A DNA stretch of 64,000 nucleotides from Cellulomonas sp. 73-92 (GTDB lineage: Bacteria; Actinomycetota; Actinomycetes; Actinomycetales; Cellulomonadaceae): positions 229,512 to 293,511 of the forward strand of contig NZ_MKTH01000024.1 of the NCBI RefSeq assembly GCF_001898175.1, read 5' to 3'. Below the pieces are notes generated by a model, which saw only the letters and a program-made list of their open reading frames with translations, made no database searches and was not told the DNA's origin. The position numbers and the translations under genes were made by a program. Positions 27,731 through 36,395 of this stretch are shown here, one piece after another. Position 1 is the stretch's first letter; each line of letters opens with the position of its first letter.

Positions 27731-30700
27731 CTACCGGTCGGAGACGCCCAGGGGCGCGGGGGGCGAGGCGCTGTCGAGCGGTGCGAGCGGCGCGGCGAGG
27801 TCGCGGTCGAGCAGCTCGGTGGCGTGGTCGCCGCTCACGGCAGGCATGAACAGGTACCCCTGGCCCGTCGCGCAGCCGATGTCCTGCAGGAAGACGAGCT
27901 GGTCGAGGGTCTCCACGCCCTCGGCCACGACGGCGAGCCCGAGCGACGTGCCGAGGCTGACGAGCGCGGTGAGGAGCTCGGTCGTGCGGTCCCCGCTGGC
28001 GAGCGTGCGCAGGAAGCGGCGGTCGATCTTGAACGCGTCGACCGGGAACCGGTGGAGCGTCTCGAGCGTCGAGTAGCCGGTGCCGAAGGCGTCGATGTGC
28101 AGCCGGAGGCCGGCGTCGTGCATCTCGGTCATCAGGCGCAGCGCGGCGTCGGGATGGCGCTTGAGCGTCGCCTCGGTGACCTCCAGCGTCAGCCGGTCCG
28201 GCGTCAGCCCCTCGCGCTCCAGCGTCGCCAGGACGTGCGGCAGCAGGCCGCGGTTCCAGAACTCCCGGTCCGAGACGTTGATGCTGACGTTGACCACCCG
28301 CGGCCCCCACAGCGCCAGCTGCCGGCAGACCTTCTCGACCACGCGCCGGCCGAGGCTGACGACGAGCCCGGTCTCCTCCATCTCGGTGAGGAACTCGTGC
28401 GGCAGCAGGAGCCCGCGCTCGGGATGGCGCCACCGCACCAGCGCCTCGAACCGGTCGGCACGGCCCGACGCCAGGTTGACGATGGGCTGGTAGAAGACCT
28501 CGAGCTGGTCCTCCTTCAGCGCGGCGACGATCTCGGCGTTGAGGACCTGCTGGTGCACCGCCTGGCTGCGCATGGCCTCGTCGAAGTACGCGACGGTCCC
28601 GGGCTCCGTCGTCTTGGCCCGGTACATCGCGGTGTCCGCCTCGCGCAGGATCTCCTCCCCCGAGCTGTAGGCGACGGAGCTGGCGGCGATGCCGATGCTG
28701 GCGCGGACCGAGACGCTGCGACCCTCGAGGTCGAGGCCCCGGGCGAGCACGGCCTGCACCCGCTGCGCGACCACGAGCCCGCCGGCGGCGTCCGTGTCGT
28801 GCAGGAGGATCGCGAACTCGTCGCCGCCGAACCGTGCGCCGGTGTCCACCGAGCGCAGCTCCTGGGCGATCCGGTCACCGACGACCGTCAGGACGCGGTC
28901 GCCCGCGGGGTGCCCCAGGGTGTCGTTGATCAGCTTGAACCCGTCGAGGTCGAGGAAGAGCACGGCGAACGGCGTCCCTGACCGGTGGTGGTCCGCGATC
29001 GCGGAGTCCAGCCGCTCGAGGAACAGCCGCCGGTTGGGCAGCCCGGTCAGCGAGTCGTACAGCGCGTTGCGCCGCACCTCGTCCTGCAGCCGCCGGGACT
29101 CCAGGGCGGTGCACAGCAGCGAGGCCCAGTGCCGGTAGGTCTCCCGCGCCGACCTCGTGTCCACCTCGCCGACCACGGCGAGCAGTCCCCAGTCGCGCGC
29201 GGCGGTGCGGACCGGGACCACCACGCACACGTCCGGCGCCCCGGCCGCCGCCCCGCTCGTCATCGTCGCCGGCGGGAAGTCGCGGACCGACACCCCCGAA
29301 CCGACCAGACCGGGCACCCGCCGGAACGGGTCGTACGTGCCCGCGACGGTCAGCCGGCCGCGGCCGGGATCTCCGTCCCAGAGGGCGAGGACGCCGGTGG
29401 TGACGTGGGTCCCCGCGAGCCAGTCGAGGTCCCGCGGGTCGTTCTCACCGGCGTCGAGGAGCCCCCGGTCGACGACGTACTGCTCGGCGATCGCGACCTC
29501 GGTCGTCTCCACCTGGCGCAGCAGCCCACCCGCCTGGGCCTTCCACAGCGCGGCGGCGATGCGCGCGGCGACCGCCGACCGGGCCGCCGACCCGTCGGGA
29601 GCCACCCGCTCGGCGTACGACACGACCGCGTCCAGGACGCGGCGCAGCGCATCCGGCGACGGCGTGAGCCGGCTCAGGGAGACGACGAGGTCCCGGATCT
29701 CGACGTCCGTCACGCCGGTGTCGGCGGTCAGCAGGCGCTCGATGGTGCCCACGCTCGCCAGCACCGCGTCGCGGGTCGCGTCGCCGGGCTCCTTGCCGGC
29801 GAGCAGGACGGTGACGAGCGCGTGCTGCAGCTCGTCGTGCGGCTGCCCGGCCGGGGTGCCGACCAGCCGGCCGCCCGCGTGCGGCTGCGCGCGGTGCCCG
29901 TCCGCCGTGCAGCCGCAGGACTCGCGCAGCGCCAGGACGACCGACTGGGCGGTGAACACCCGGTTCGGGACCGTCTCGCCCCGGATCCCGGCGAGCACGA
30001 GCCGCCCCGCGAGGGCACCGACCTCGTCGAAGCGCTGGTTCACGCTCGACAGGGCCGGGACGGCGAACGCGCCCGCCTCGATGTTGTCGAAGCCGACGAC
30101 CGCGAGGTCGTCCGGGACCCGGACGCCGGCCTCGGCCAGCACCGCCATGAGACCGAGCGCGTTGCGGTCGGTGGCGACCATGAGCGCGGTCGGGCGGTGC
30201 GGGGACCGCAGCAGCTTGCCCGCGGCCTCCCGGCCGCCCACCTCGCCGTTGTCGGCCGCGTTGATGACGGCGTCGGAGCTCACCGCGAGGCCGTGCGCCT
30301 TCATCGCGGCGGCGTAGGCGTCGAACCGGTCCCGCACGTCCGGCTGGGTGAAGTTGCCCACGAAGCCGATGTCCGCATGGCCGTGGGCGATGAGGTGCTC
30401 GACCGCCGCGAACGTCCCGCCGTGGTTGTCCGGCATCGCCGCCGGCGCCGGGAAGTCCTCCATCCGGGTGCTGGACAGGACGACCGTGACCCCGGCCTCC
30501 CGCAGCCTGCGCAGGTACGGGACGTTCGCCGCGGTGGTGATCGAGACGACGCCGTCGACGCCGGACCAGCCGACGGGCGTCGCGAAGTCGCTCGGTTCCC
30601 ACAGCTCGTCGCGCGGCGCCGACGCGGGCCGCGTCTCGACGACGACCATGCGGCCGTGGGCGGCGGAGACCTCGCGGCCGAGGCCGGTGAGGAGCTCACC

Positions 30701-30757
30701 GAAGTAGTGCCCACCCAGGCTGGGGGTCAGGACCATCACGGTCGCCGGAGTGCTCAC
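27731..30757 (-). CDS. LacI-type periplasmic-binding-like sensor / GAF-like / GGDEF / EAL fusion protein
   Basis: VMVLTPSLGGHYFGELLTGL...VPDDLAVVGFDNIEAG (LacI-like sensor, no HTH), DSLTGLPNRRLFLERL...RFGGDEFAILLHD, QPIVNLASGRADRFEALVRWRHP; possible alternative start at 30838. Confidence 0.88.
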   Translation of the reverse strand: MSTPATVMVLTPSLGGHYFGELLTGLGREVSAAHGRMVVVETRPASAPRDELWEPSDFATPVGWSGVDGVVSITTAANVPYLRRLREAGVTVVLSSTRMEDFPAPAAMPDNHGGTFAAVEHLIAHGHADIGFVGNFTQPDVRDRFDAYAAAMKAHGLAVSSDAVINAADNGEVGGREAAGKLLRSPHRPTALMVATDRNALGLMAVLAEAGVRVPDDLAVVGFDNIEAGAFAVPALSSVNQRFDEVGALAGRLVLAGIRGETVPNRVFTAQSVVLALRESCGCTADGHRAQPHAGGRLVGTPAGQPHDELQHALVTVLLAGKEPGDATRDAVLASVGTIERLLTADTGVTDVEIRDLVVSLSRLTPSPDALRRVLDAVVSYAERVAPDGSAARSAVAARIAAALWKAQAGGLLRQVETTEVAIAEQYVVDRGLLDAGENDPRDLDWLAGTHVTTGVLALWDGDPGRGRLTVAGTYDPFRRVPGLVGSGVSVRDFPPATMTSGAAAGAPDVCVVVPVRTAARDWGLLAVVGEVDTRSARETYRHWASLLCTALESRRLQDEVRRNALYDSLTGLPNRRLFLERLDSAIADHHRSGTPFAVLFLDLDGFKLINDTLGHPAGDRVLTVVGDRIAQELRSVDTGARFGGDEFAILLHDTDAAGGLVVAQRVQAVLARGLDLEGRSVSVRASIGIAASSVAYSSGEEILREADTAMYRAKTTEPGTVAYFDEAMRSQAVHQQVLNAEIVAALKEDQLEVFYQPIVNLASGRADRFEALVRWRHPERGLLLPHEFLTEMEETGLVVSLGRRVVEKVCRQLALWGPRVVNVSINVSDREFWNRGLLPHVLATLEREGLTPDRLTLEVTEATLKRHPDAALRLMTEMHDAGLRLHIDAFGTGYSTLETLHRFPVDAFKIDRRFLRTLASGDRTTELLTALVSLGTSLGLAVVAEGVETLDQLVFLQDIGCATGQGYLFMPAVSGDHATELLDRDLAAPLAPLDSASPPAPLGVSDR

Positions 30758-30785
30758 GGCCAGCTGCCTCTCTGGAACCGGCGTC

Positions 30786-30808
30786 GCGGTGTCGGCGCGG
30801 GACACCGC
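30786..30808. promoter_or_regulatory. Inverted repeat GCGGTGTC-N7-GACACCGC upstream of the GGDEF/EAL gene
   Basis: Perfect 8-bp dyad 29 bp before the GTG at 30757. Confidence 0.45.
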
Positions 30809-30882
30809 TCTTGTATCGGAAGGTCGGGCGATCCGCATGAGGCGCGCCGATCACCCCTGGCCCTCCGGGGCGGTGGGCACCG

Positions 30883-30898
30883 TGTGACGGGTGTCACA
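30883..30898. promoter_or_regulatory. CRP-type site TGTGA-CGGGTG-TCACA
   Basis: Exact TGTGA-N6-TCACA dyad between the GGDEF/EAL gene and the TetR gene. Confidence 0.65.
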
Positions 30899-30938
30899 AG
30901 ACCCGGGCGGGACCAGGTCTGCTGGCTACCCTGGGACC

Positions 30939-31673
30939 ATGCCTGCCGTCGACGAGCCGTCCGAGGGTGTGCCCCCTGAGGAGGTCGAGCCTCCCCGCGC
31001 TCCCGGCCGGCCGCGCGACCCCGAGCTGGAGGCGCGCGTGCAGCGCGCCGCGCTGCAGGTGTTCGGCGAGGTGGGCTGGCGTGGCCTGACGATGGACGCG
31101 ATCGCCTCCCGGGCCCGGGTCGGCAAGTCGGCGCTCTACCTGCGCTGGGCGGACAAGGGCGAGGTGCTCGTCGCGGCCCTGCGCGGCGCCCAGAACGACG
31201 CGTTCGGCGTGACCGACGACGACGAGGAGACGCCGGACGCCGCGCCGAGCGCCTCGGTGCGCGACTACCTCGTCCGCCACGCGCTGCACCGGGCCAACCT
31301 CTACCTCGGCGAGTACGGGCTGGCGATGATGCGCCTGTACACCGACGTGTGGGCCAACCCGGACATCCTCGGGACGCTGCGGGAACGGGCCGTCACCCGC
31401 TTCGTGCTCGACGAGCGGGAGCGCGTCGCGGCGGCGATCAAGCGTGGCGAGTTCGCGCCCGGAGCCTCGGCGATGCGCATCCTCGACGCGATCGAGGGTG
31501 CCGTCCTCATGCACGTACTCGTCACGCCCGCGCCGCTGCTGCCGCGCGTGCGCGCCGGGATCCAGGAGTACGTCGACCTCATGGTCGACGACCAGCTGCG
31601 CGCCGCCGGATATCGCGGCCCAGCCACGGCGCCGGACGACGAGCCCACTCGCATCGTCGTCGCGGCGCCGTGA
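30939..31673 (+). CDS. TetR/AcrR family transcriptional regulator
   Basis: LEARVQRAALQVFGEVGWRGLTMDAIASRARVGKSALYLRWADKGEVLVAAL. Confidence 0.88.
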   Translation: MPAVDEPSEGVPPEEVEPPRAPGRPRDPELEARVQRAALQVFGEVGWRGLTMDAIASRARVGKSALYLRWADKGEVLVAALRGAQNDAFGVTDDDEETPDAAPSASVRDYLVRHALHRANLYLGEYGLAMMRLYTDVWANPDILGTLRERAVTRFVLDERERVAAAIKRGEFAPGASAMRILDAIEGAVLMHVLVTPAPLLPRVRAGIQEYVDLMVDDQLRAAGYRGPATAPDDEPTRIVVAAP

Positions 31674-31696
31674 CCTCGGCGCGGCCCCTTGCGGGG

Positions 31697-31984
31697 TCAT
31701 CCTTCGCGGAAGCCGACTCCGAAGCCGCCCCGCGGGTAGTGCCACCGCAGAGCGCCCGGGCTGGCGACCGCCAGGCACGTGCCGCACTCCAGGCATGCGG
31801 CGTACTCGGCGAGGATGGTGCCGTCCTCCAGCTCGCTGTACACGCCGGCGGGGCAGACGGCGACGAGCCGCTTGCCGGTCCCGGTGCGTCGGCACACCTC
31901 CTGGTCGATCTCGATGTGGGACTCCGCCTCGTCGAGCACGAAGCGGTTGTGCCCCAGTCGTTCCGCGGTCGTCTGCGGGTTCAC
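31697..31984 (-). CDS. fixX: FixX-like ferredoxin
   Basis: HIEIDQEVCRRTGTGKRLVAVCPAGVYSELEDGTILAEYAACLECGTCLAVASPGALRWHYPRGGFGVGFREG; coupled to fixC. Confidence 0.88.
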   Translation of the reverse strand: MNPQTTAERLGHNRFVLDEAESHIEIDQEVCRRTGTGKRLVAVCPAGVYSELEDGTILAEYAACLECGTCLAVASPGALRWHYPRGGFGVGFREG

Positions 31985-33303
31985 AGCGCGCGCACCCCCG
32001 CCCATCCGTCGCTCATGAGCTGTCCGATCGTCACCGGCGAGCGGCGCACCGCGCGCCACGCCGTCGCCGCCAGGTGCCGGCGCGGCGACCCGTCGAGCGA
32101 GAACACGTCGTGGAACAGGCCCGCGGCGAGCTCGCCGTACGCGCCGTACATGCGCCCGCGCTCGAGGAACGCGGGCGCCTTGGCGTAGGTGCGCAGGTCC
32201 TGCATGACGAAGCTCTCGTCGAGGTGCCGCCGGTAGGCGGCCAGGCCCGTGGCGGACGTGTCGCCCGCGGCGACGGCCTCCCCCACGCCCCGTGCGGCCG
32301 CGACGGCGGACCCGATGGCCAGGTCCATGCCCCGCACCGTCAGCCCCGAGTTGATGGTGAGGCCGGCGGCCTCGCCCACCACGACGAGCCCGTCGCCGAC
32401 GACCTGCCCCACCATGCCGAGGCCGCCCTCGGCGACCAGGTGCGAGCCGTACTCGAGGACCTCGCCGTCACGCAGGTAGGGGGCCAGGCCCGGGTGCGCC
32501 AGGCAGTGCTCGAACACCTCGACGGCCGTGCGGCCCGAGCGGACCAGGTCGTCCAGCCGCAGCACCACGCCGATCGAGAGCGACTCGGTGTTGGTGTAGA
32601 GGAAGGCGCCGCCGCCGATGCCCAGCGTGCAGTCCCCCACGATGGCGTGCGCCGCCCCCTCGTCGCCCGTCACCCCGAACCGGTCCTCGATGACGCGCCG
32701 CGGCAGCCCGACGACCGCCTTGACGCCGACCGCCAGGTGGTGCTCGGGCGGCTTCGGTCGCAGCCCGATGCTGCGGGCCAGGAACGAGTTGACGCCGTCG
32801 GCGGCGACGACCACGCGTGCGCGCAGCTCGTCGTCGCCGGCCCTGACGCCGACCACGCGCGGCGAGGCGCCCGGGCCCGGCTCGGTGAGCAGGGAGTCGA
32901 CGCGGACACCGGGCATGAGGAAGGCGCCGGCCTCCTCCGCCCGCTCGGCCAGCCACGGGTCGAACCTGGCACGCAGCACGGTCACGGCGTTGACGGGGGC
33001 GGCCAGCGGGCCGCCCGCGTAGTCGATCGCGACCGACGAGTCCGCGGTGAGGAAGGTCGTGACGTGGCGCGTGATGCGCCGCTCGACGGGGGCCTGGTCC
33101 ACGAAGCCGGGGAACACCTCGTCGAGCACGCGCCCGTACAGCACGCCGCCGGAGAGGTTCTTCGCGCCGGGGGTGTCGCCGCGCTCGACGAGCACCACGG
33201 ACAGCCCCTGTCGTGCCAGGAGCGTCGCGGTCACGGAGCCCGCCGGGCCGGCGCCGACGACGATGACGTCGAAGTCCGGCTCCCCCGCCGCCTGCTCAGT
33301 CAT
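31981..33303 (-). CDS. fixC: FixC-like FAD-dependent ETF:quinone oxidoreductase
   Basis: FDVIVVGAGPAGSVTATLLARQGLSVVLVERGDTPGAKNLSGGVLYG. Confidence 0.9.
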   Translation of the reverse strand: MTEQAAGEPDFDVIVVGAGPAGSVTATLLARQGLSVVLVERGDTPGAKNLSGGVLYGRVLDEVFPGFVDQAPVERRITRHVTTFLTADSSVAIDYAGGPLAAPVNAVTVLRARFDPWLAERAEEAGAFLMPGVRVDSLLTEPGPGASPRVVGVRAGDDELRARVVVAADGVNSFLARSIGLRPKPPEHHLAVGVKAVVGLPRRVIEDRFGVTGDEGAAHAIVGDCTLGIGGGAFLYTNTESLSIGVVLRLDDLVRSGRTAVEVFEHCLAHPGLAPYLRDGEVLEYGSHLVAEGGLGMVGQVVGDGLVVVGEAAGLTINSGLTVRGMDLAIGSAVAAARGVGEAVAAGDTSATGLAAYRRHLDESFVMQDLRTYAKAPAFLERGRMYGAYGELAAGLFHDVFSLDGSPRRHLAATAWRAVRRSPVTIGQLMSDGWAGVRAL

Positions 33304-34243
33304 CCGAGCCGCCGAGCGCCGCGGTCAGGGCCGGGACCACCTGGTAGAGGTCGCCGACGACGCCGTAGTCGCACTGGCCGAACACCGGCGCGTTCTTGTC
33401 GTTGTTGACGGCGACGATGACCTTGGCGTCGCGCACGCCCACCATGTGCTGCAGCTGGCCCGAGATGGCCACCGCCACGTACAGGTCGGGCGCAACGTGC
33501 TGGCCGGAGATGCCGATGTAGCTCTCCTTCGGCAGCCACTCGACGCCCTCCGCGAGCGGGCGCGAGCACGCGACCTCGCCGTGGACCGCCGCGGCCAGGC
33601 CGCGGATGAGGCCCAGGTCCGCCTCGGCCTTGAGGCCGCGGCCGACGCCGACGACGACGGAGGCGGCGCCCAGGTCCACGCCGGCGCGCACCTTGGGCCG
33701 CACCTGCGTGACGGTGGCCGCGTCGAGCGGGGCGCCGGCCACCTCGGCCACGGGCGCCGTGGCACCCCCGGCCGGCACGGCGCCGGCCTCGACCGCGAGC
33801 ACCGCCGGACCGCCCTCGAGGGCCACGGTGCGCTCCGCGATGCCGCCCATGACGGCGTGCGTCACGACGACGCGCCCGTCGGCGACGGAGACGGTCCGCA
33901 CGCCACCGAGCACGGGCGCCTGCGTGCGCGCGGCGACCGCGCCGAGCAGCGCGCGGCCCGCGGGCGTGGCGGCGCCGACGACGGCGACCGGCCGGGCCGC
34001 GGCGACGAGCTCGGCCACCTGCGGCGCGAAGGCCTCCAGCGGCACGGCGCCCGGCTCGCCGAGCCAGACGACGCGGTCCACCCCGGCGGCGACGGTGTCG
34101 GCCACCGGACGGGCGCCGACGACGACGGCGACGACCTCGTCGGCCACCGTGCGCGCGACCTCGACCAGGCCGGTGACCGCCGGGTCGTCGGCGACGACGA
34201 CCCAGGACTGCGATGCGTTCGATGCGTTCATGGGCTGCTCCAC
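33296..34243 (-). CDS. fixB: FixB-like electron transfer flavoprotein alpha subunit
   Basis: Conserved KESYIGISGQHVAPDLYVAVAISGQLQHMVGVRDAKVIVAVNNDKNAPVFGQCDYGVVGDL. Confidence 0.9.
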   Translation of the reverse strand: MEQPMNASNASQSWVVVADDPAVTGLVEVARTVADEVVAVVVGARPVADTVAAGVDRVVWLGEPGAVPLEAFAPQVAELVAAARPVAVVGAATPAGRALLGAVAARTQAPVLGGVRTVSVADGRVVVTHAVMGGIAERTVALEGGPAVLAVEAGAVPAGGATAPVAEVAGAPLDAATVTQVRPKVRAGVDLGAASVVVGVGRGLKAEADLGLIRGLAAAVHGEVACSRPLAEGVEWLPKESYIGISGQHVAPDLYVAVAISGQLQHMVGVRDAKVIVAVNNDKNAPVFGQCDYGVVGDLYQVVPALTAALGGSDD

Positions 34244-34258
34244 TTCCTCGCGCGAGGC

Positions 34259-35035
34259 CTACAGGACGCCGGCCGAGCGCAGCGCGCCCACCAGCTGCGA
34301 CGCCGCCGACGCGGGGTCGGACCCGTCGAACAGGACGGCCCGCCGGTCGCCGCCGGACGGCTTGGCCGTCCCGAGCGTGGCCAGCGTGACGGCCGGCGCG
34401 GGGACGTCGAGGGCGGCCAGCGCGAGCACCTCGACGGGCTTCTTGGCCGCCGCGAGGATGTCCTTCATCCCCGCGACGCGCGGCACCACGGCGTCCGCAG
34501 TGGCGGCCAGCACCACGGGCGTGCGCACGGCGAGCACCGCGACCCCGGCGGGGGTGTCGCGCTCCACGGACAACCCCTCGGCGGCCGGGGTCACCGCGGT
34601 GACGCGGCCCAGCCCGAGCCAGCCCAGCTGGGCCGCCGCGGTCAACGGCACCTGCCCCTCGGCGACGTCGACCGACGAGTCGCCCGCGAGCACGAGGTCC
34701 ACGCCGCCGATGGCGCGCACCGCGGCCGCGAGCACCGCGGCCAGCCGGGTGCTGTCGGCGCCCGCGAGCGCGTCGTCGGCCACGAGCACCAGGCGGTCCA
34801 GCCCGCGCGAGAGCGCTGCCTTGCGGGCCAGCGGGGTGTCGATCGCGGCGGCGCCGACGGTCAGGCCGACGACCTCTCCCCCGGTCTCGTCGGCCAGCCG
34901 CCGCGCGAGCTCGAACGCGACGGGGTCGTACTCGCTGACGGCCGGCTTGCCGCGGGCCTCGTCCACGGTGCCGTCGGCGCGGACCTCGAGGTCCTGGGGG
35001 TTCGGCGCCCACTTGTAGGCGACGACGATCTTCAT
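34259..35035 (-). CDS. fixA: FixA-like electron transfer flavoprotein beta subunit
   Basis: MKIVVAYKWAPNPQDLEVRADGTVDEARGKPAVSEYDPVAFELARRLADETGGEVVGLTVG. Confidence 0.9.
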   Translation of the reverse strand: MKIVVAYKWAPNPQDLEVRADGTVDEARGKPAVSEYDPVAFELARRLADETGGEVVGLTVGAAAIDTPLARKAALSRGLDRLVLVADDALAGADSTRLAAVLAAAVRAIGGVDLVLAGDSSVDVAEGQVPLTAAAQLGWLGLGRVTAVTPAAEGLSVERDTPAGVAVLAVRTPVVLAATADAVVPRVAGMKDILAAAKKPVEVLALAALDVPAPAVTLATLGTAKPSGGDRRAVLFDGSDPASAASQLVGALRSAGVL

Positions 35036-35064
35036 CGGGGTTCCTCCTCGTCCTGGTCCGCTGC

Positions 35065-36210
35065 TCAGCTGTGGTCCTTGACGATCTGACGGCCCGCGAT
35101 GTGCACCATGATCTCGTCGGTGCCGCCCCCGAACCGGTGACCGCGCAGGTCGCGCCACAGCCGCGAGACGCGGGCGCCGACCGTGACGCCCACGCCGCCG
35201 AAGATCTGCAGGGCGTCGTCGGCCACCTCGAACCCGGACATCGCGCAGTACCGCTTGCACAGCGCGCCCTGGCTCTTCAGCGGCAGCCCGCGGTCGAGCA
35301 TCCAGGCCGTCTTGTAGACAAAGTTGCGCATGTTCTCGAGCTTGATCGCCATGTCGGTCAGCTTGAGCTGGGTGAGCTGGAAGTTGCCGATGGGCTGGCC
35401 GAACTGGACGCGCTGGGCGGCGTAGGCCGCCGCGTCGTCGAACGCGCACTGCGCCTGGCCGAGGCACGTCGCGGCGATGACGAGCCGCTCCATCTCGAAG
35501 TTGCGCATCAGCTGCTTGAAGCCGTTGCCCTTGACGCCGACGAGGCACTCCTCCTCGGGCAGCGTGACGTCGTCGAGGAAGATCTCGCAGCTGTCCTGCG
35601 TGTACCAGAGGATCTTCTCCAGGCGGTTGGTGGTCACGCCCGGGGCGTCCATCGGCACCAGGTACATGGAGATCGCCTTGCGCGGGTCGTCCGTGTCCGG
35701 GTTCTTCGCCATGACCAGCAGGTACTTGCTCTGCAGCGCGGCCGTGATGAGCGTATTGGTGCCGTTGAAGGTCACCAGCCCGTCGTGGTGCACGGCCGAG
35801 GTGGTCATCGCGGAGTTGTCCGAGCCCGCGCCGGGCTCGGTGAACCCGAGCGCGAACGGCACGCGGCCGTTGGCGAGCAGGCCGAGGATCTCCTGCTTCT
35901 GGGCCTCCGAGCCGAACTCGAGGATGTCCATCGCCTGCAGCAGCTCGAGGCCGAAGCCGTTGTTGAGCCCCTGCCGGCAGACGCGCTCGGCGAGCAGCAC
36001 GAGCGTGACGGCGTCGCACGGCATGCCGCCGTACTCCTCCGGGAAGCCGAGCGACATGAAGCCCGCCTCGTGCAGGGCCTTGCGGAAGCTCGTCGCGGAC
36101 TCGTGGTGCAGGTCGAGGTCCGCGATGTACGACTCGGGGCACTCGCGCTCGAGCAGCTCGTCGAGGCTGGACAGGAGCAGCTCCTGCTCGTCGGTCAGCG
36201 TGAAGTCCAT
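35065..36210 (-). CDS. Acyl-CoA dehydrogenase, CaiA-like
   Basis: FALGFTEPGAGSDNSAMTT...FGQPIGNFQLTQLKLTDMAIKLE...RGHRFGGGTDEIMVHIAGRQIVKDH. Confidence 0.88.
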   Translation of the reverse strand: MDFTLTDEQELLLSSLDELLERECPESYIADLDLHHESATSFRKALHEAGFMSLGFPEEYGGMPCDAVTLVLLAERVCRQGLNNGFGLELLQAMDILEFGSEAQKQEILGLLANGRVPFALGFTEPGAGSDNSAMTTSAVHHDGLVTFNGTNTLITAALQSKYLLVMAKNPDTDDPRKAISMYLVPMDAPGVTTNRLEKILWYTQDSCEIFLDDVTLPEEECLVGVKGNGFKQLMRNFEMERLVIAATCLGQAQCAFDDAAAYAAQRVQFGQPIGNFQLTQLKLTDMAIKLENMRNFVYKTAWMLDRGLPLKSQGALCKRYCAMSGFEVADDALQIFGGVGVTVGARVSRLWRDLRGHRFGGGTDEIMVHIAGRQIVKDHS

Positions 36211-36309
36211 CGTGGTGTGCCTTTCGCAGGATGTGGCCGACGTCGTCGTCCGGCGGCGCCCGCCGGCGCCCGGTGCCCATCGTCGGGCCACGCCCCGCGA
36301 CGTCTCTCA

Positions 36310-36321
36310 GGACGATCGTCC
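36310..36321. promoter_or_regulatory. Perfect palindrome GGACGATCGTCC in divergent promoter region
   Basis: 12-bp perfect palindrome between acyl-CoA dehydrogenase and CoA-transferase genes. Confidence 0.4.
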
Positions 36322-36395
36322 CTAGTTACGGACGTCACAAGTCCGGAATTGTTCTGCCCGGGCCGCACCCGGCCCATGCGACGAAGGAGACGCCC

